Assembly (NCBI GenBank): GCA_023488835.1 | Contig: JAMDCS010000007.1 | Location: forward strand, 1-6,730 | Source of the DNA: Candidatus Bathyarchaeota archaeon | Lineage (GTDB): Archaea; Thermoproteota; Bathyarchaeia; Bathyarchaeales; UBA233 | Reading direction: 5' to 3' | DNA length: 6,730 nt | Shown: positions 1 to 5,698 of the stretch, one piece after another | Numbering within the stretch: the first letter of the stretch is position 1 | How the letters are laid out: every line of letters begins with the position of its first letter | The notes under the pieces: model-generated | The model's input: only the letters and a program-made list of their open reading frames with translations | The model's database searches: none | Told to the model about the DNA's origin: nothing | Made by a program: the position numbers and the translations under genes

Positions 1-5
1 GGACA

Positions 6-824
6 TTGACGGTGGACATGGAAATAGTGTGCATAGGCAACGAGTTGCTCATAGGCAAAATCAAAGACACAAACGCACACTACCTAGCCAAACAAGCCAC
101 CCAACTCGGCGCAAACGTCAAACGAGTAACAGTAATCCAAGACACCATACCAGAAATCGCCAGCACCCTCTGTAAAGCCATAGCTCGAAAACCACAGTTC
201 ATCGTCACCACCGGCGGATTAGGACCAACATTTGACGACAAAACCCTCCAAGGCATAGCCAAAGCGCTAAACCGTAAACTAGAAGTAAACCCAATAGCCC
301 TTGAGATGGTTAAGCAAAAATGCATAGAATACGCCAAAAAACGGGAGCTGCCAACGGAAATCGAGTTGACACCACCCAGAGTTAAAATGGCAACCCTGCC
401 AGAGAAAACCGCGGTAGTTAACAACCCGATTGGGACTGCGCCAGGCGTGCGCGTTGATGTCGATGAAACGGTTCTGTTTGCTCTGCCCGGTGTTCCCGTG
501 GAAATGCAAGCGATTTTTAATGAAACTATAGCTCCCTTGATTAAGAAGGCTGTGGGTAGTAGCGTTTTTTGTGAGAGGAGCATTTTTGCCGATAACATCA
601 TGGAGTCGCGTCTAGCGCCGTTAATCGACAAGGTAATGAGCGATAACGAGGGGATTTACGTGAAGTCTCATCCTATGCGTACAGAAAATAAACCTCACAT
701 AGAACTCCACCTAACCACACTAGCAAGCAAAAAGGACAAACCTAGCGAAAAGCTTCTCAAAGCGGCTAAAGAGCTTGCCAGTTTAATTGAGGAGAACGGT
801 GGATTAGTCACAGTTGAGCCGTGA
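6..824 (+). CDS. CinA/MoCF-like nucleotide-binding protein (COG1058 type)
   Basis: The protein is a stand-alone molybdopterin-binding-like (MoCF) domain of the CinA N-terminal family, often named 'nicotinamide mononucleotide deamidase-related' in archaea. Bacterial relatives of this domain are pyrophosphatases acting on ADP-ribose and similar nucleotides; the archaeal role is less certain. Visible motifs, numbered from the TTG at position 6, are GNELLIG (11-17), TTGGLGPTFDD (68-78, the nucleotide/phosphate loop), NPIGTAPG (140-147) and LPGVPVEM (160-167). The C-terminal CinA amidohydrolase domain is absent, which is normal for archaeal forms of about 250-270 residues. The start is ambiguous: TTG at 6, GTG at 12 and ATG at 18 are in frame, and the frame is open to the left edge. 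Family starts lie just before M-E-I-V-C-I-G-N-E, which favours 18. Codon use changes between roughly 420 and 680 (see findings). The downstream remnant overlaps its stop by 4 nt. Confidence 0.9.
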   Translation: MTVDMEIVCIGNELLIGKIKDTNAHYLAKQATQLGANVKRVTVIQDTIPEIASTLCKAIARKPQFIVTTGGLGPTFDDKTLQGIAKALNRKLEVNPIALEMVKQKCIEYAKKRELPTEIELTPPRVKMATLPEKTAVVNNPIGTAPGVRVDVDETVLFALPGVPVEMQAIFNETIAPLIKKAVGSSVFCERSIFADNIMESRLAPLIDKVMSDNEGIYVKSHPMRTENKPHIELHLTTLASKKDKPSEKLLKAAKELASLIEENGGLVTVEP

Positions 825-1292
825 AGGGTGACTTGGGCATAACCATTTCAGCAAGCCTCAGAGAACTAGACCCCAGCACTTTAGCACTCCAAATTTCCTC
901 ATCCATCATGCTTGAAAACAACAACGTAACCATCAGCGGCCAAATCCTTCCCCAAACAGCAAACGAGAACGTTACTCTGCAAGCTAAAATTAACAGTGAC
1001 AGCTGGACCCATAGCTACCGTGGAGACACAGGCGGATGGGCGGTTTATGTACAATTGGGTGCCTGTGACTGGAGGGGCAATTGCTATTCAAGCAAGCTGG
1101 CTGGGGAACAGACAGTACAATGGCGCAACAAGCGCACAAACGAACGTTATTGTGTTGCCGGTATTCTTGGTTTTGTTAATTGTTGTCTTAGTTTTAGTTG
1201 TGGTCATATTTGCGATTGCGTTTGCCAAAATAATGTGCAAAAAAACTGCACTAAGCACTCAACCATTAGAAACCGTGCCTTTTCCCCTATGA
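821..1292 (+). pseudogene. Frameshifted Ig-like domain protein with C-terminal membrane anchor
   Basis: Two overlapping frames together read as one protein. The first, from GTG at 821, contains a beta-sandwich start (N-N-V-T-I-S-G-Q-I-L-P, then N-V-T-L-Q-A-K-I-N-S-D-S-W-T, ending near 1009). The second frame continues it seamlessly from 1011: I-A-T-V-E-T-Q-A-D-G-R-F, W-V-P-V-T-G-G-A, Q-A-S-W-L-G-N-R-Q-Y-N-G-A-T-S-A. This is the usual order of strands in Ig-like repeats of archaeal surface proteins. One surplus C, or two missing ones, in the CCC at 1008-1010 accounts for the shift. The second frame then encodes a strongly hydrophobic helix (about 1158-1235) followed by a Cys-Lys-Lys tail, a plausible C-terminal anchor with the Ig domain outside. 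No signal peptide is seen at the N-terminus, so the 5' part also appears to be missing. The GTG overlaps the preceding stop as GTGA. It could be a true pseudogene or an assembly indel. Confidence 0.7.
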
Positions 1293-1336
1293 ATGCCTCT
1301 CGATGCCAAGGCTTTCAATTAGGGATTAATTCTGCC

Positions 1337-1365
1337 TTTATATAAGGGGGCTATAGAAAAAAATC
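1337..1365 (+). promoter_or_regulatory. 29-bp repeat, copy A: TATA-box promoter-like element facing right
   Basis: The element opens with TTTATATAAG, a very good archaeal TATA box, continues with GGGGGCTATAG and ends with A7-TC. It is identical over 29 bp to the reverse complement of 4817-4845. Weaker similarity extends on both sides, to about 1332-1372. From the centre of the TATA box the expected transcription start is close to the repeat's right end (about 1365). No gene on the plus strand follows; transcription would run antisense into the 3' end of metK. Confidence 0.65.
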
Positions 1366-1382
1366 ACAACTAAGACAGAGTC

Positions 1383-1409
1383 AAAAAAATAAAAGTTAAA
1401 AGGGAAAAA
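1383..1409 (-). terminator. U-rich terminator of metK
   Basis: Directly after the metK stop codon the minus strand reads T5, CCC, T4, AAC, T4, A, T7. Successive U-tracts without a needed hairpin are the usual intrinsic termination signal in archaea. The tracts lie between the gene and promoter-like repeat copy A. Confidence 0.6.
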
Positions 1410-2588
1410 TTATGCTTTTTTGGCTTTTTCTAGCTCTTTCTTGAGAATTTCAGCTTTGTCGGTTTTTTCCCATGGAAAATCAACGTCTTCCCTGCCGAAG
1501 TGGCCGAACACTGCTGTTTTCTTGTAGATTGGTCTTAGCAGGTTTAGCTGGTCGATGATTGCTTTGGGTCGCATGTCAAAGTACTTCAGCACCAACTCCA
1601 TGATTTTTTCGTCTGAAAGTTTGCCTGTTTCGTAAGTGTTTACCAGCACCGAGATTGGTTGCGCAACGCCGATGGCGTAGGAAATTTGGATTTCACATTG
1701 GTCAGCTAAGCCTGAAGCAACAATGTTCTTGGCGATGTATCTTGCCATGTAGCATCCTGAACGGTCAACTTTAGATGGGTCTTTGCCGCTGAAGCATCCG
1801 CCACCGTGGCTTCCAACTCCACCGTATGTGTCAACGATGATTTTTCTGCCCGTTAAACCTGAATCAGCCAAAGTTCCGCCGATGACGAATCTGCCTGTGC
1901 CGTTGATAACATATTTTATGTCTTCAGCCAACAAGTTTGCTGGAATAACGTTCTTTATGACTTTCTCAACGATATCCTTCTTTAATGTAGCATCGTCGAC
2001 TGTTCCGTTGTTTTGGGCAGCGATAACGACGGTTTTGACGCATTTTGGTTTGCCGTTCTCGTATTCGATTGTAACTTGGGACTTGCAGTCAGGACGCAGA
2101 TAAGGCATAATTTTTGTTTTTCTACACTCCGCTAAGCGTTTAACGAGTTTTTGCGCAAGCATAATGGGAAGTGGCATGAGTTCTTTTGTTTCGTTTGTTG
2201 CGTAGCCGAAAACCATGCCTTGGTCTCCTGCGCCTTGCTCGTGGCCTTTGGATTCGTTTACTCCCATAGCGATGTCTGGAGATTGCTCAGTTAAGGAAAC
2301 CAGTATGCCGCATGTTTCCCAGTCTAAGCCGTCTTTGGCGTTGTCGAAACCGATTTCCTGTAGGGTTTGGCGAACAATCTTTGGGATGTTGATGTAGGTA
2401 CATGTGGTGATTTGACCCGTAATCATCACGGTTCCCTGCATTACGAGTGTTTCGCAGTCAACTCGTGCTTTGGGGTCATGGGTGAATATTGCGTCTAAAA
2501 CACTATCGGATATTTGGTCTGCAACTTTGTCTGGGTGACCTTCTCCAACTGACTCGGATGTGAACAAATATTTTCCGTTTTTTTTCAT
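1410..2588 (-). CDS. metK: Methionine adenosyltransferase (S-adenosylmethionine synthetase), bacterial type
   Basis: This cytoplasmic enzyme makes S-adenosylmethionine from methionine and ATP, releasing phosphate and pyrophosphate. At 392 residues it has the full length of the bacterial/eukaryotic family. Visible signatures are [14 protein letters not shown] (15-28, with catalytic His18 and metal-binding Asp20), the mobile-loop region around 103-116, GAGDQG (119-124), the N-G-T-G-R-F and [13 protein letters not shown] stretch (229-249) and [16 protein letters not shown] (262-277). Most archaea use a distant MAT family that has GHPDS in place of GHPDK, so this copy probably came from bacteria. 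Cys265 replaces the usual Ala in GGGAFSGKD, and the protein is rather rich in cysteine. ATG at 2588 is preceded by GGAAGAG (2601-2595) with 6 nt spacing and by a TATA-like CCTTTTAAG (2648-2640). It is divergent from ridA across 159 bp and is followed by a U-rich terminator. Confidence 0.97.
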   Translation of the reverse strand: MKKNGKYLFTSESVGEGHPDKVADQISDSVLDAIFTHDPKARVDCETLVMQGTVMITGQITTCTYINIPKIVRQTLQEIGFDNAKDGLDWETCGILVSLTEQSPDIAMGVNESKGHEQGAGDQGMVFGYATNETKELMPLPIMLAQKLVKRLAECRKTKIMPYLRPDCKSQVTIEYENGKPKCVKTVVIAAQNNGTVDDATLKKDIVEKVIKNVIPANLLAEDIKYVINGTGRFVIGGTLADSGLTGRKIIVDTYGGVGSHGGGCFSGKDPSKVDRSGCYMARYIAKNIVASGLADQCEIQISYAIGVAQPISVLVNTYETGKLSDEKIMELVLKYFDMRPKAIIDQLNLLRPIYKKTAVFGHFGREDVDFPWEKTDKAEILKKELEKAKKA

Positions 2589-2639
2589 TGGAATCTCTTC
2601 CGTTCAAGCGTGTAATAGGCATAGTAACTCGCCGTTTTT

Positions 2640-2648
2640 CTTAAAAGG
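2640..2648 (-). promoter_or_regulatory. Probable TATA box of metK
   Basis: The minus strand reads CCTTTTAAG about 55 nt upstream of the metK ATG. A start site 25-27 nt downstream would give a leader of about 30 nt that contains the GGAAGAG ribosome binding site. This is a weak match by itself; position supports it. Confidence 0.35.
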
Positions 2649-2672
2649 CTTTCGACAACACAGGCAACTAAT

Positions 2673-2738
2673 CAACAAACAACCGTTGGAGATGCTGCTT
2701 GCAGAAACCATTTTAATCCCTAAACCAACAAACAACCG
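2673..2738. repeat. 13-bp direct repeat in the metK-ridA divergent promoter region
   Basis: CAACAAACAACCG occurs at 2673-2685 and again at 2726-2738, 53 bp apart (about five helical turns), in the 159-bp spacer between the two divergent genes. The second copy runs into the ridA ribosome binding site. It could be a regulator binding pair, or chance in an A/C-rich spacer. Confidence 0.5.
2711..2716 (+). promoter_or_regulatory. Probable TATA box of ridA
   Basis: TTTTAA (within CATTTTAATC) lies 31 nt before the ridA ATG, so transcription would begin near 2738-2742, giving a leader of only a few bases that includes at most part of the GAGGG at 2738-2742. Confidence 0.4.
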
Positions 2739-2747
2739 AGGGAAAAC

Positions 2748-3125
2748 ATGAAAAAAGTTGTATTAAGCCAGAACGCGCCAAAACCAATCGGTCCATACAA
2801 TCAAGCAGTGCAAGCGGGCAAATTCCTGTTTGTTTCTGGGCAGTTAGCTATTGACCCAAAGGAAGGCAAAATAGTCGCCAAAGACATCACGCTGCAAACT
2901 CGCCAAGTTATGGAGAACATTAAAGCCATCTTGGAAACGGCAGGTTACAGCCTAAAAGATGTGGTTCAATCCACTGTTTACCTGTCTTCGGTGTCGTTGT
3001 TTGAGGAGTTTAACCGTGAATACGCCAAATACTTTGAAAGCGATTTCCCTGCACGCGCCACAGTTGGCATAGAACTCAAGTCAGGTGTGCTGGTTGAGGT
3101 TTCTGCGGTTGCCTACAAAGACTAA
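2748..3125 (+). CDS. ridA: RidA family reactive intermediate/imine deaminase
   Basis: RidA (YjgF/YER057c/UK114) proteins hydrolyse 2-aminoacrylate and related enamines/imines released by PLP-dependent enzymes, protecting the cell from damage; they act as cytoplasmic homotrimers with active sites between subunits. The 125-residue length is standard. Residues matching the RidA subfamily are Tyr17 (in G-P-Y-N-Q-A), Ser30 (V-S-G-Q), Arg103 (F-P-A-R-A-T-V) and Glu117 (L-V-E-V-S-A-V-A); the arginine and glutamate are the ones that bind the substrate and activate water. ATG at 2748 follows GAGGG (2738-2742) with 5 nt spacing. It is divergent from metK. A link to methionine or cysteine metabolism through PLP lyases is plausible but is only inferred from the neighbour. 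Confidence 0.95.
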   Translation: MKKVVLSQNAPKPIGPYNQAVQAGKFLFVSGQLAIDPKEGKIVAKDITLQTRQVMENIKAILETAGYSLKDVVQSTVYLSSVSLFEEFNREYAKYFESDFPARATVGIELKSGVLVEVSAVAYKD

Positions 3126-3145
3126 GGCCCATTACTTTTGATAAG

Positions 3146-3153
3146 TTATAAAA
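3146..3153 (+). promoter_or_regulatory. TATA box of the DUF4443 gene
   Basis: TTATAAAA is a strong archaeal TATA box 54 bp or less after ridA. A start site about 26 nt downstream falls at 3175-3179, almost on the GTG at 3179, so the mRNA is probably leaderless (GTG 3179) or has a leader of about 10 nt (ATG 3188). Confidence 0.6.
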
Positions 3154-3178
3154 ACCCAGCCAACGCTTAGTATGGTCA

Positions 3179-3814
3179 GTGCAAAACATGGCAGCATCCC
3201 TCAAAAAGTTCATGCAGCAAATCGCTGGAAAAAAAGCTCCAGGACCATCAACCACCTTCACCATATTCCACGTATTCTACTCGTTGGAGCTTATGGCGCA
3301 GAAGCCTTTGGGCAGAAACAAACTGGCTGAGAAACTCAACGTTGGCGATGGAGCAGTACGCACAATAATTAGCAGGCTTAAGGATGCTGGTTTGATTGAA
3401 ACCTCCAAAGAAGGCTGCAACCTAACCAAAAAGGGGTTGGAAATTTGGCGGCAATTCGAAGAAATCTTTCCTAAACGAGTCGAAATTCCAAGGTCTGAGT
3501 TGGCTGAATCCGAGTTTAATTTTGCCTTCTTAGTGAAGAGTTGTGGGCAAAAGGTGAAGTCTGGGATTGACCAGCGTGATGCAGCCATCATTGCAGGTGC
3601 ACGCAAAGCCCTAGTTATCGTTTTTAAGAATGGACATCTAAGCATTGAATCCGTGAGCGATTGCGTAGAGAAGCAGTATCCTAAAGCTGCAAACCTAATC
3701 CTTAAGGAATTGGCACCTGAGGAAAATGACGTTATCATTGTTGCAGGGGCTGATTCCGCTTTGAAGGCTAAGCGAGGAGCGTTTGCAGCAAGCTGGTCAC
3801 TGATTGGCACCTAA
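3179..3814 (+). CDS. DUF4443 winged-helix protein, probable transcriptional regulator
   Basis: Numbered from GTG 3179, residues about 25-90 form a winged helix: P-G-P-S-T-T-F (21-27), then R-N-K-L-A-E-K-L-N-V-G-D-G-A-V-R-T-I-I-S-R-L-K-D-A-G-L-I, where the recognition helix is about 56-69, then a wing with S-K-E-G-C-N-L-T-K-K-G. The C-terminal part (about 117-211) contains K-V-K-S-G-I-D-Q-R-D-A-A-I-I-A-G-A and a last strand ending in A-S-W-S-L-I-G-T, as I remember for the DUF4443 domain of Nitrososphaeria and Bathyarchaeia. Function is not established; a DNA-binding sensor is the natural reading. It has its own TATA box. The start may instead be ATG 3188 (3 residues shorter). Its TAA overlaps the stop of the convergent GPN gene, so both messages must end inside the other gene. 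Confidence 0.88.
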   Translation: MQNMAASLKKFMQQIAGKKAPGPSTTFTIFHVFYSLELMAQKPLGRNKLAEKLNVGDGAVRTIISRLKDAGLIETSKEGCNLTKKGLEIWRQFEEIFPKRVEIPRSELAESEFNFAFLVKSCGQKVKSGIDQRDAAIIAGARKALVIVFKNGHLSIESVSDCVEKQYPKAANLILKELAPEENDVIIVAGADSALKAKRGAFAASWSLIGT

Positions 3815-4572
3815 GTTGTGTATTTTTCTCCTTCATTCAAAATACGTTCAAGCAACGTGTTAACGTTCACCATGCCTTCGTTTGTTTTAGATGAAACAGG
3901 CATCAAATGGAATTGTAAGCCCAGCTTGTTGATGGCTTGCATCATGTTGCGGCTGAAAAGACGTTTTGTTCCCTCAAGTTTCTGTTCAATCGCATCTTCC
4001 AGTGCATTGGTGTTTGCTGACCAATTCGCGATTGCCTGCACCTCTTTTTGGGGTATTAAATCGCTTTTTGAAAGCAAATGTACCTGCGGCTGGAAGAACC
4101 TGTTGTAAACTGCAGCTGCCAAAAACATGTTTGAAACGTAATTTAACGGGTTAATGGAGAAAACAGCGTCAAAGAGGTAGATCAACGCTTTTGGCTCTTT
4201 TGTTAGTTCGTTGACTATGTATGGTCCACTTGCTCGGAAAGCAAACAACTCCATTTGCCCAGGAGTATCCGCCAAAACAATGTCAGCATGAGCTTCTTCG
4301 ATGTCTCGGCTTAAGTTTTCAATTTCGTCAGCGATTAAGTCAGCAGCCATAACCAAAGCGCCATTGGGACCTAAACCGTACTTTTCCATTATGTCACCAA
4401 CCTCAACGTAGTTTCGCACATCAACATCTGGCTGATAAGGCAGTTTTAGTGCTCCAGGATCCAAATTGACCACTGCAACATCCTGCTTGCTCATTTTGAG
4501 CCACTCTGCAAACGCGGCTGTGAAAAGGGATTTGCCACTGCCAGCTGTCCCAATAATAAACGCTAAAGGCAT
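3811..4572 (-). CDS. GPN-loop GTPase (Npa3/XAB1-type, ATP/GTP-binding protein)
   Basis: GPN GTPases are dimeric SIMIBI-class G proteins; the eukaryotic ones help assemble and import RNA polymerase II, and the archaeal role is not settled, possibly in RNA polymerase or ribosome biogenesis. Seen here: P-loop GTAGSGKS (8-15), N-L-D-P-G-A (36-41), the GPN insert G-P-N (68-70), switch II DTPGQ (102-106), a guanine-specificity S-K-S-D (168-171, instead of T-K-x-D) and a G5-like V-S-S-K near the end. The 253-residue length is normal for archaea. ATG at 4572 has GGAG (4584-4581) with 8 nt spacing. The likely promoter is repeat copy B, giving a leader of about 245 nt, unusually long here. The TAG stop overlaps the TAA of the convergent DUF4443 gene. 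Confidence 0.95.
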   Translation of the reverse strand: MPLAFIIGTAGSGKSLFTAAFAEWLKMSKQDVAVVNLDPGALKLPYQPDVDVRNYVEVGDIMEKYGLGPNGALVMAADLIADEIENLSRDIEEAHADIVLADTPGQMELFAFRASGPYIVNELTKEPKALIYLFDAVFSINPLNYVSNMFLAAAVYNRFFQPQVHLLSKSDLIPQKEVQAIANWSANTNALEDAIEQKLEGTKRLFSRNMMQAINKLGLQFHLMPVSSKTNEGMVNVNTLLERILNEGEKYTT

Positions 4573-4816
4573 GACTTAGTCTCCAACGTAGGTGTGAACT
4601 GCACTTTAGATAATAACCTTTCTACTTGACTTTTGATTGGAATGTTTGTTTTGTTCTGGTAGTTGTGGCTGAAAGTTTCCTTAGGCACAACAACATCTAA
4701 CAGGTTGTTTTGTTTGCTGTGCTGTGTGTTCTGCGTCTGGGTTTGGTTGCAGGCTGGTTGTTCAATCAGCCACAAGCAGAAAAACAGCCAAACCTCAAAC
4801 TGCCTAACCTAGCTGC
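4573..4816 (-). ncRNA. Long structured leader of the GPN gene or small RNA
   Basis: This stretch lies between the predicted start at repeat copy B and the GPN ATG. No convincing gene is seen: the only open frame (TTG 4775 to 4563) encodes a low-complexity Gln/Asn/Thr-rich 70-mer without recognisable domains that overlaps the GPN start. The stretch can fold: GTTTGG (4741-4746) pairs with CCAAAC (4788-4793), enclosing GGCTG (4752-4756) pairing with CAGCC (4767-4771) over a 10-nt loop. It may be a regulatory 5' leader, a separate small RNA, or merely spacer. Confidence 0.35.
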
Positions 4817-4845
4817 GATTTTTTTCTATAGCCCCCTTATATAAA
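4817..4845 (-). promoter_or_regulatory. 29-bp repeat, copy B: TATA-box promoter-like element facing left
   Basis: This is the exact reverse complement of 1337-1365. On the minus strand it starts with TTTATATAAG (4845-4836) and ends with A7-TC at 4817. The predicted start of transcription is about 4815, reading leftward toward the GPN GTPase. Outside the 29 bp, 4846-4849 and 4810-4816 still resemble the flanks of copy A (CTGC on one side, 5 of 7 bases on the other). Confidence 0.65.
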
Positions 4846-4942
4846 GCAGCCAACCACAAGTTCAACCCGCAATTGCCAAAATCAACCGCTAACAAAGACA
4901 AGTCAGTCAACTTCTGCTGTTAACAGGACATATTTGGTTAAC
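4846..4942. other. Spacer between repeat copy B and vapC
   Basis: There is no open frame of note. Together with 4573-4845 it makes a gap of about 370 bp without a protein gene. GTTAAC occurs twice close together (about 4919-4924 and 4936-4941); no clear U-tract terminator for vapC is visible on the minus strand. Confidence 0.4.
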
Positions 4943-5317
4943 TTAAACTACCTTTATGTTTTCGTCATGTATGTTGCCGAATTTTTGGTCACGTGTCAAC
5001 AAAACTTCGCTATTTGCAAGGGCTATTCCTGCAATCAGCAGATCATTTTCATTTACCATTTTTCCAGCTTTACTTAGCGTTTCATACAGTGAAGCTGCTT
5101 TTCTGGCGGAACTTCTGTCAAAAGGGTAAACAGTCGCGCCTGACAAGAACCTTTCAGCGGCATTTCTCTTTATTTTGGTCTTATACCTAAGCAATTCATA
5201 CTCAGTTATGGTTGTTGTTTTGATGTCTTGTTGTTCAGACAATTCCTTCACTAAAGCAACAATCTTTTCGTCGCCAACTAAGAAATCAATAATTACACTT
5301 GTATCCAAGAATGTCAC
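4943..5317 (-). CDS. vapC: VapC-type PIN-domain toxin ribonuclease
   Basis: VapC toxins are Mg2+-dependent endoribonucleases that cut tRNA or rRNA and stop translation until neutralised by VapB. The 124-residue protein is of usual size. The acidic PIN residues are present: Asp5 in F-L-D-T-S-V-I-I-D, Glu39 (or Glu41) in T-I-T-E-Y-E-L-L, Asp92 in N-E-N-D-L-L-I-A-G-I-A and Asp110 in L-L-T-R-D-Q-K-F. The active site therefore appears intact. The start is GTG at 5317, forming a GTGA overlap with the vapB stop, which indicates translational coupling and one operon. Confidence 0.93.
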   Translation of the reverse strand: MTFLDTSVIIDFLVGDEKIVALVKELSEQQDIKTTTITEYELLRYKTKIKRNAAERFLSGATVYPFDRSSARKAASLYETLSKAGKMVNENDLLIAGIALANSEVLLTRDQKFGNIHDENIKVV

Positions 5318-5541
5318 TTGAATTTCCGTCCGTAATTTTTCTCTCTATCAGCAGCTATCTGAGATTTTAATCGCTCAAGCTCCACCCTATCATCCTTCAG
5401 GATTCCAGCCAAGCTCATTATATCCACTTTTTCTTCCTTGAAACACAAGTTTTCTTTGATTACCTCGGAGAAGCTCTTTTTGCCTTTCCTTTTTGACAGA
5501 AGCTCGTAAACTTCATTTGAAACCGAAATCTGCCTCGCCAT
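5314..5541 (-). CDS. vapB: VapB-type antitoxin (DUF217/VAPB_antitox family)
   Basis: This small partner of VapC has 75 residues from ATG 5541. The N-terminus (R-Q-I-S-V-S-N-E-V-Y-E-L-L, then K-K-S-F-S-E-V-I-K-E-N-L) is the DNA-binding part typical of archaeal VapB of the DUF217 type. The C-terminus (L-A-G-I-L-K-D-D, then a charged helix ending D-R-E-K-N-Y-G-R-K-F-K) is the usual toxin-wrapping tail. A TTG directly before the ATG (5544) is in frame, but the ATG sits better, 6 nt after GGAAGGG (5554-5548). The gene overlaps vapC by 4 nt. Autoregulation is likely through the palindrome just upstream. Confidence 0.92.
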   Translation of the reverse strand: MARQISVSNEVYELLSKRKGKKSFSEVIKENLCFKEEKVDIMSLAGILKDDRVELERLKSQIAADREKNYGRKFK

Positions 5542-5557
5542 CAAAATCCCTTCCTAC

Positions 5558-5570
5558 ATACATAATGTAT
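5558..5570. promoter_or_regulatory. Palindromic operator of vapBC
   Basis: ATACATAATGTAT is a perfect 13-bp palindrome around a central A/T, 16 bp upstream of the vapB ATG. An AT-rich TATA-like stretch (minus strand TTAAATA, about 5588-5582) lies about 25 bp further upstream, so the palindrome covers the predicted transcription start. This is the layout expected for autorepression by a VapBC complex. Confidence 0.6.
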
Positions 5571-5581
5571 ACACACTATTT

Positions 5582-5588
5582 ATTTAAT
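5582..5588 (-). promoter_or_regulatory. Probable TATA box of vapBC
   Basis: The minus strand reads AAATTAAATAAATA here. A start 25-27 nt downstream falls at about 5558-5560, within the palindrome, leaving a leader of about 17 nt with the GGAAGGG ribosome binding site. Confidence 0.45.
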
Positions 5589-5698
5589 TTTGTTGCGGAA
5601 AAGAGTAAACCGCCTATGAACCCCTCAGAAAAAAGATAGGCCTCTCTCCAAGCAATACAGACCTACCCCTCTAAAGAAACAACAACGAGATTCTAATA

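Noticed and set aside
80..631. Long minus-strand open frame of 183 codons opposite the CinA-like gene
   Set aside because: It is the antisense shadow of a well-recognised family gene.
3277..3810. Minus-strand open frame of 177 codons opposite the DUF4443 gene
   Set aside because: Antisense shadow; the plus-strand frame has clear winged-helix motifs and a TATA box.
4563..4775. 70-residue open frame on the minus strand ahead of the GPN gene
   Set aside because: It begins with TTG, is low-complexity and rich in Gln/Asn/Thr, lacks any domain and overlaps the GPN start; the stretch is better seen as a leader or small RNA.
1337..4845. Composite transposon bounded by the 29-bp inverted repeats
   Set aside because: There is no transposase or integrase inside, the cargo is housekeeping, the repeats look like promoters and no target-site duplication is seen.
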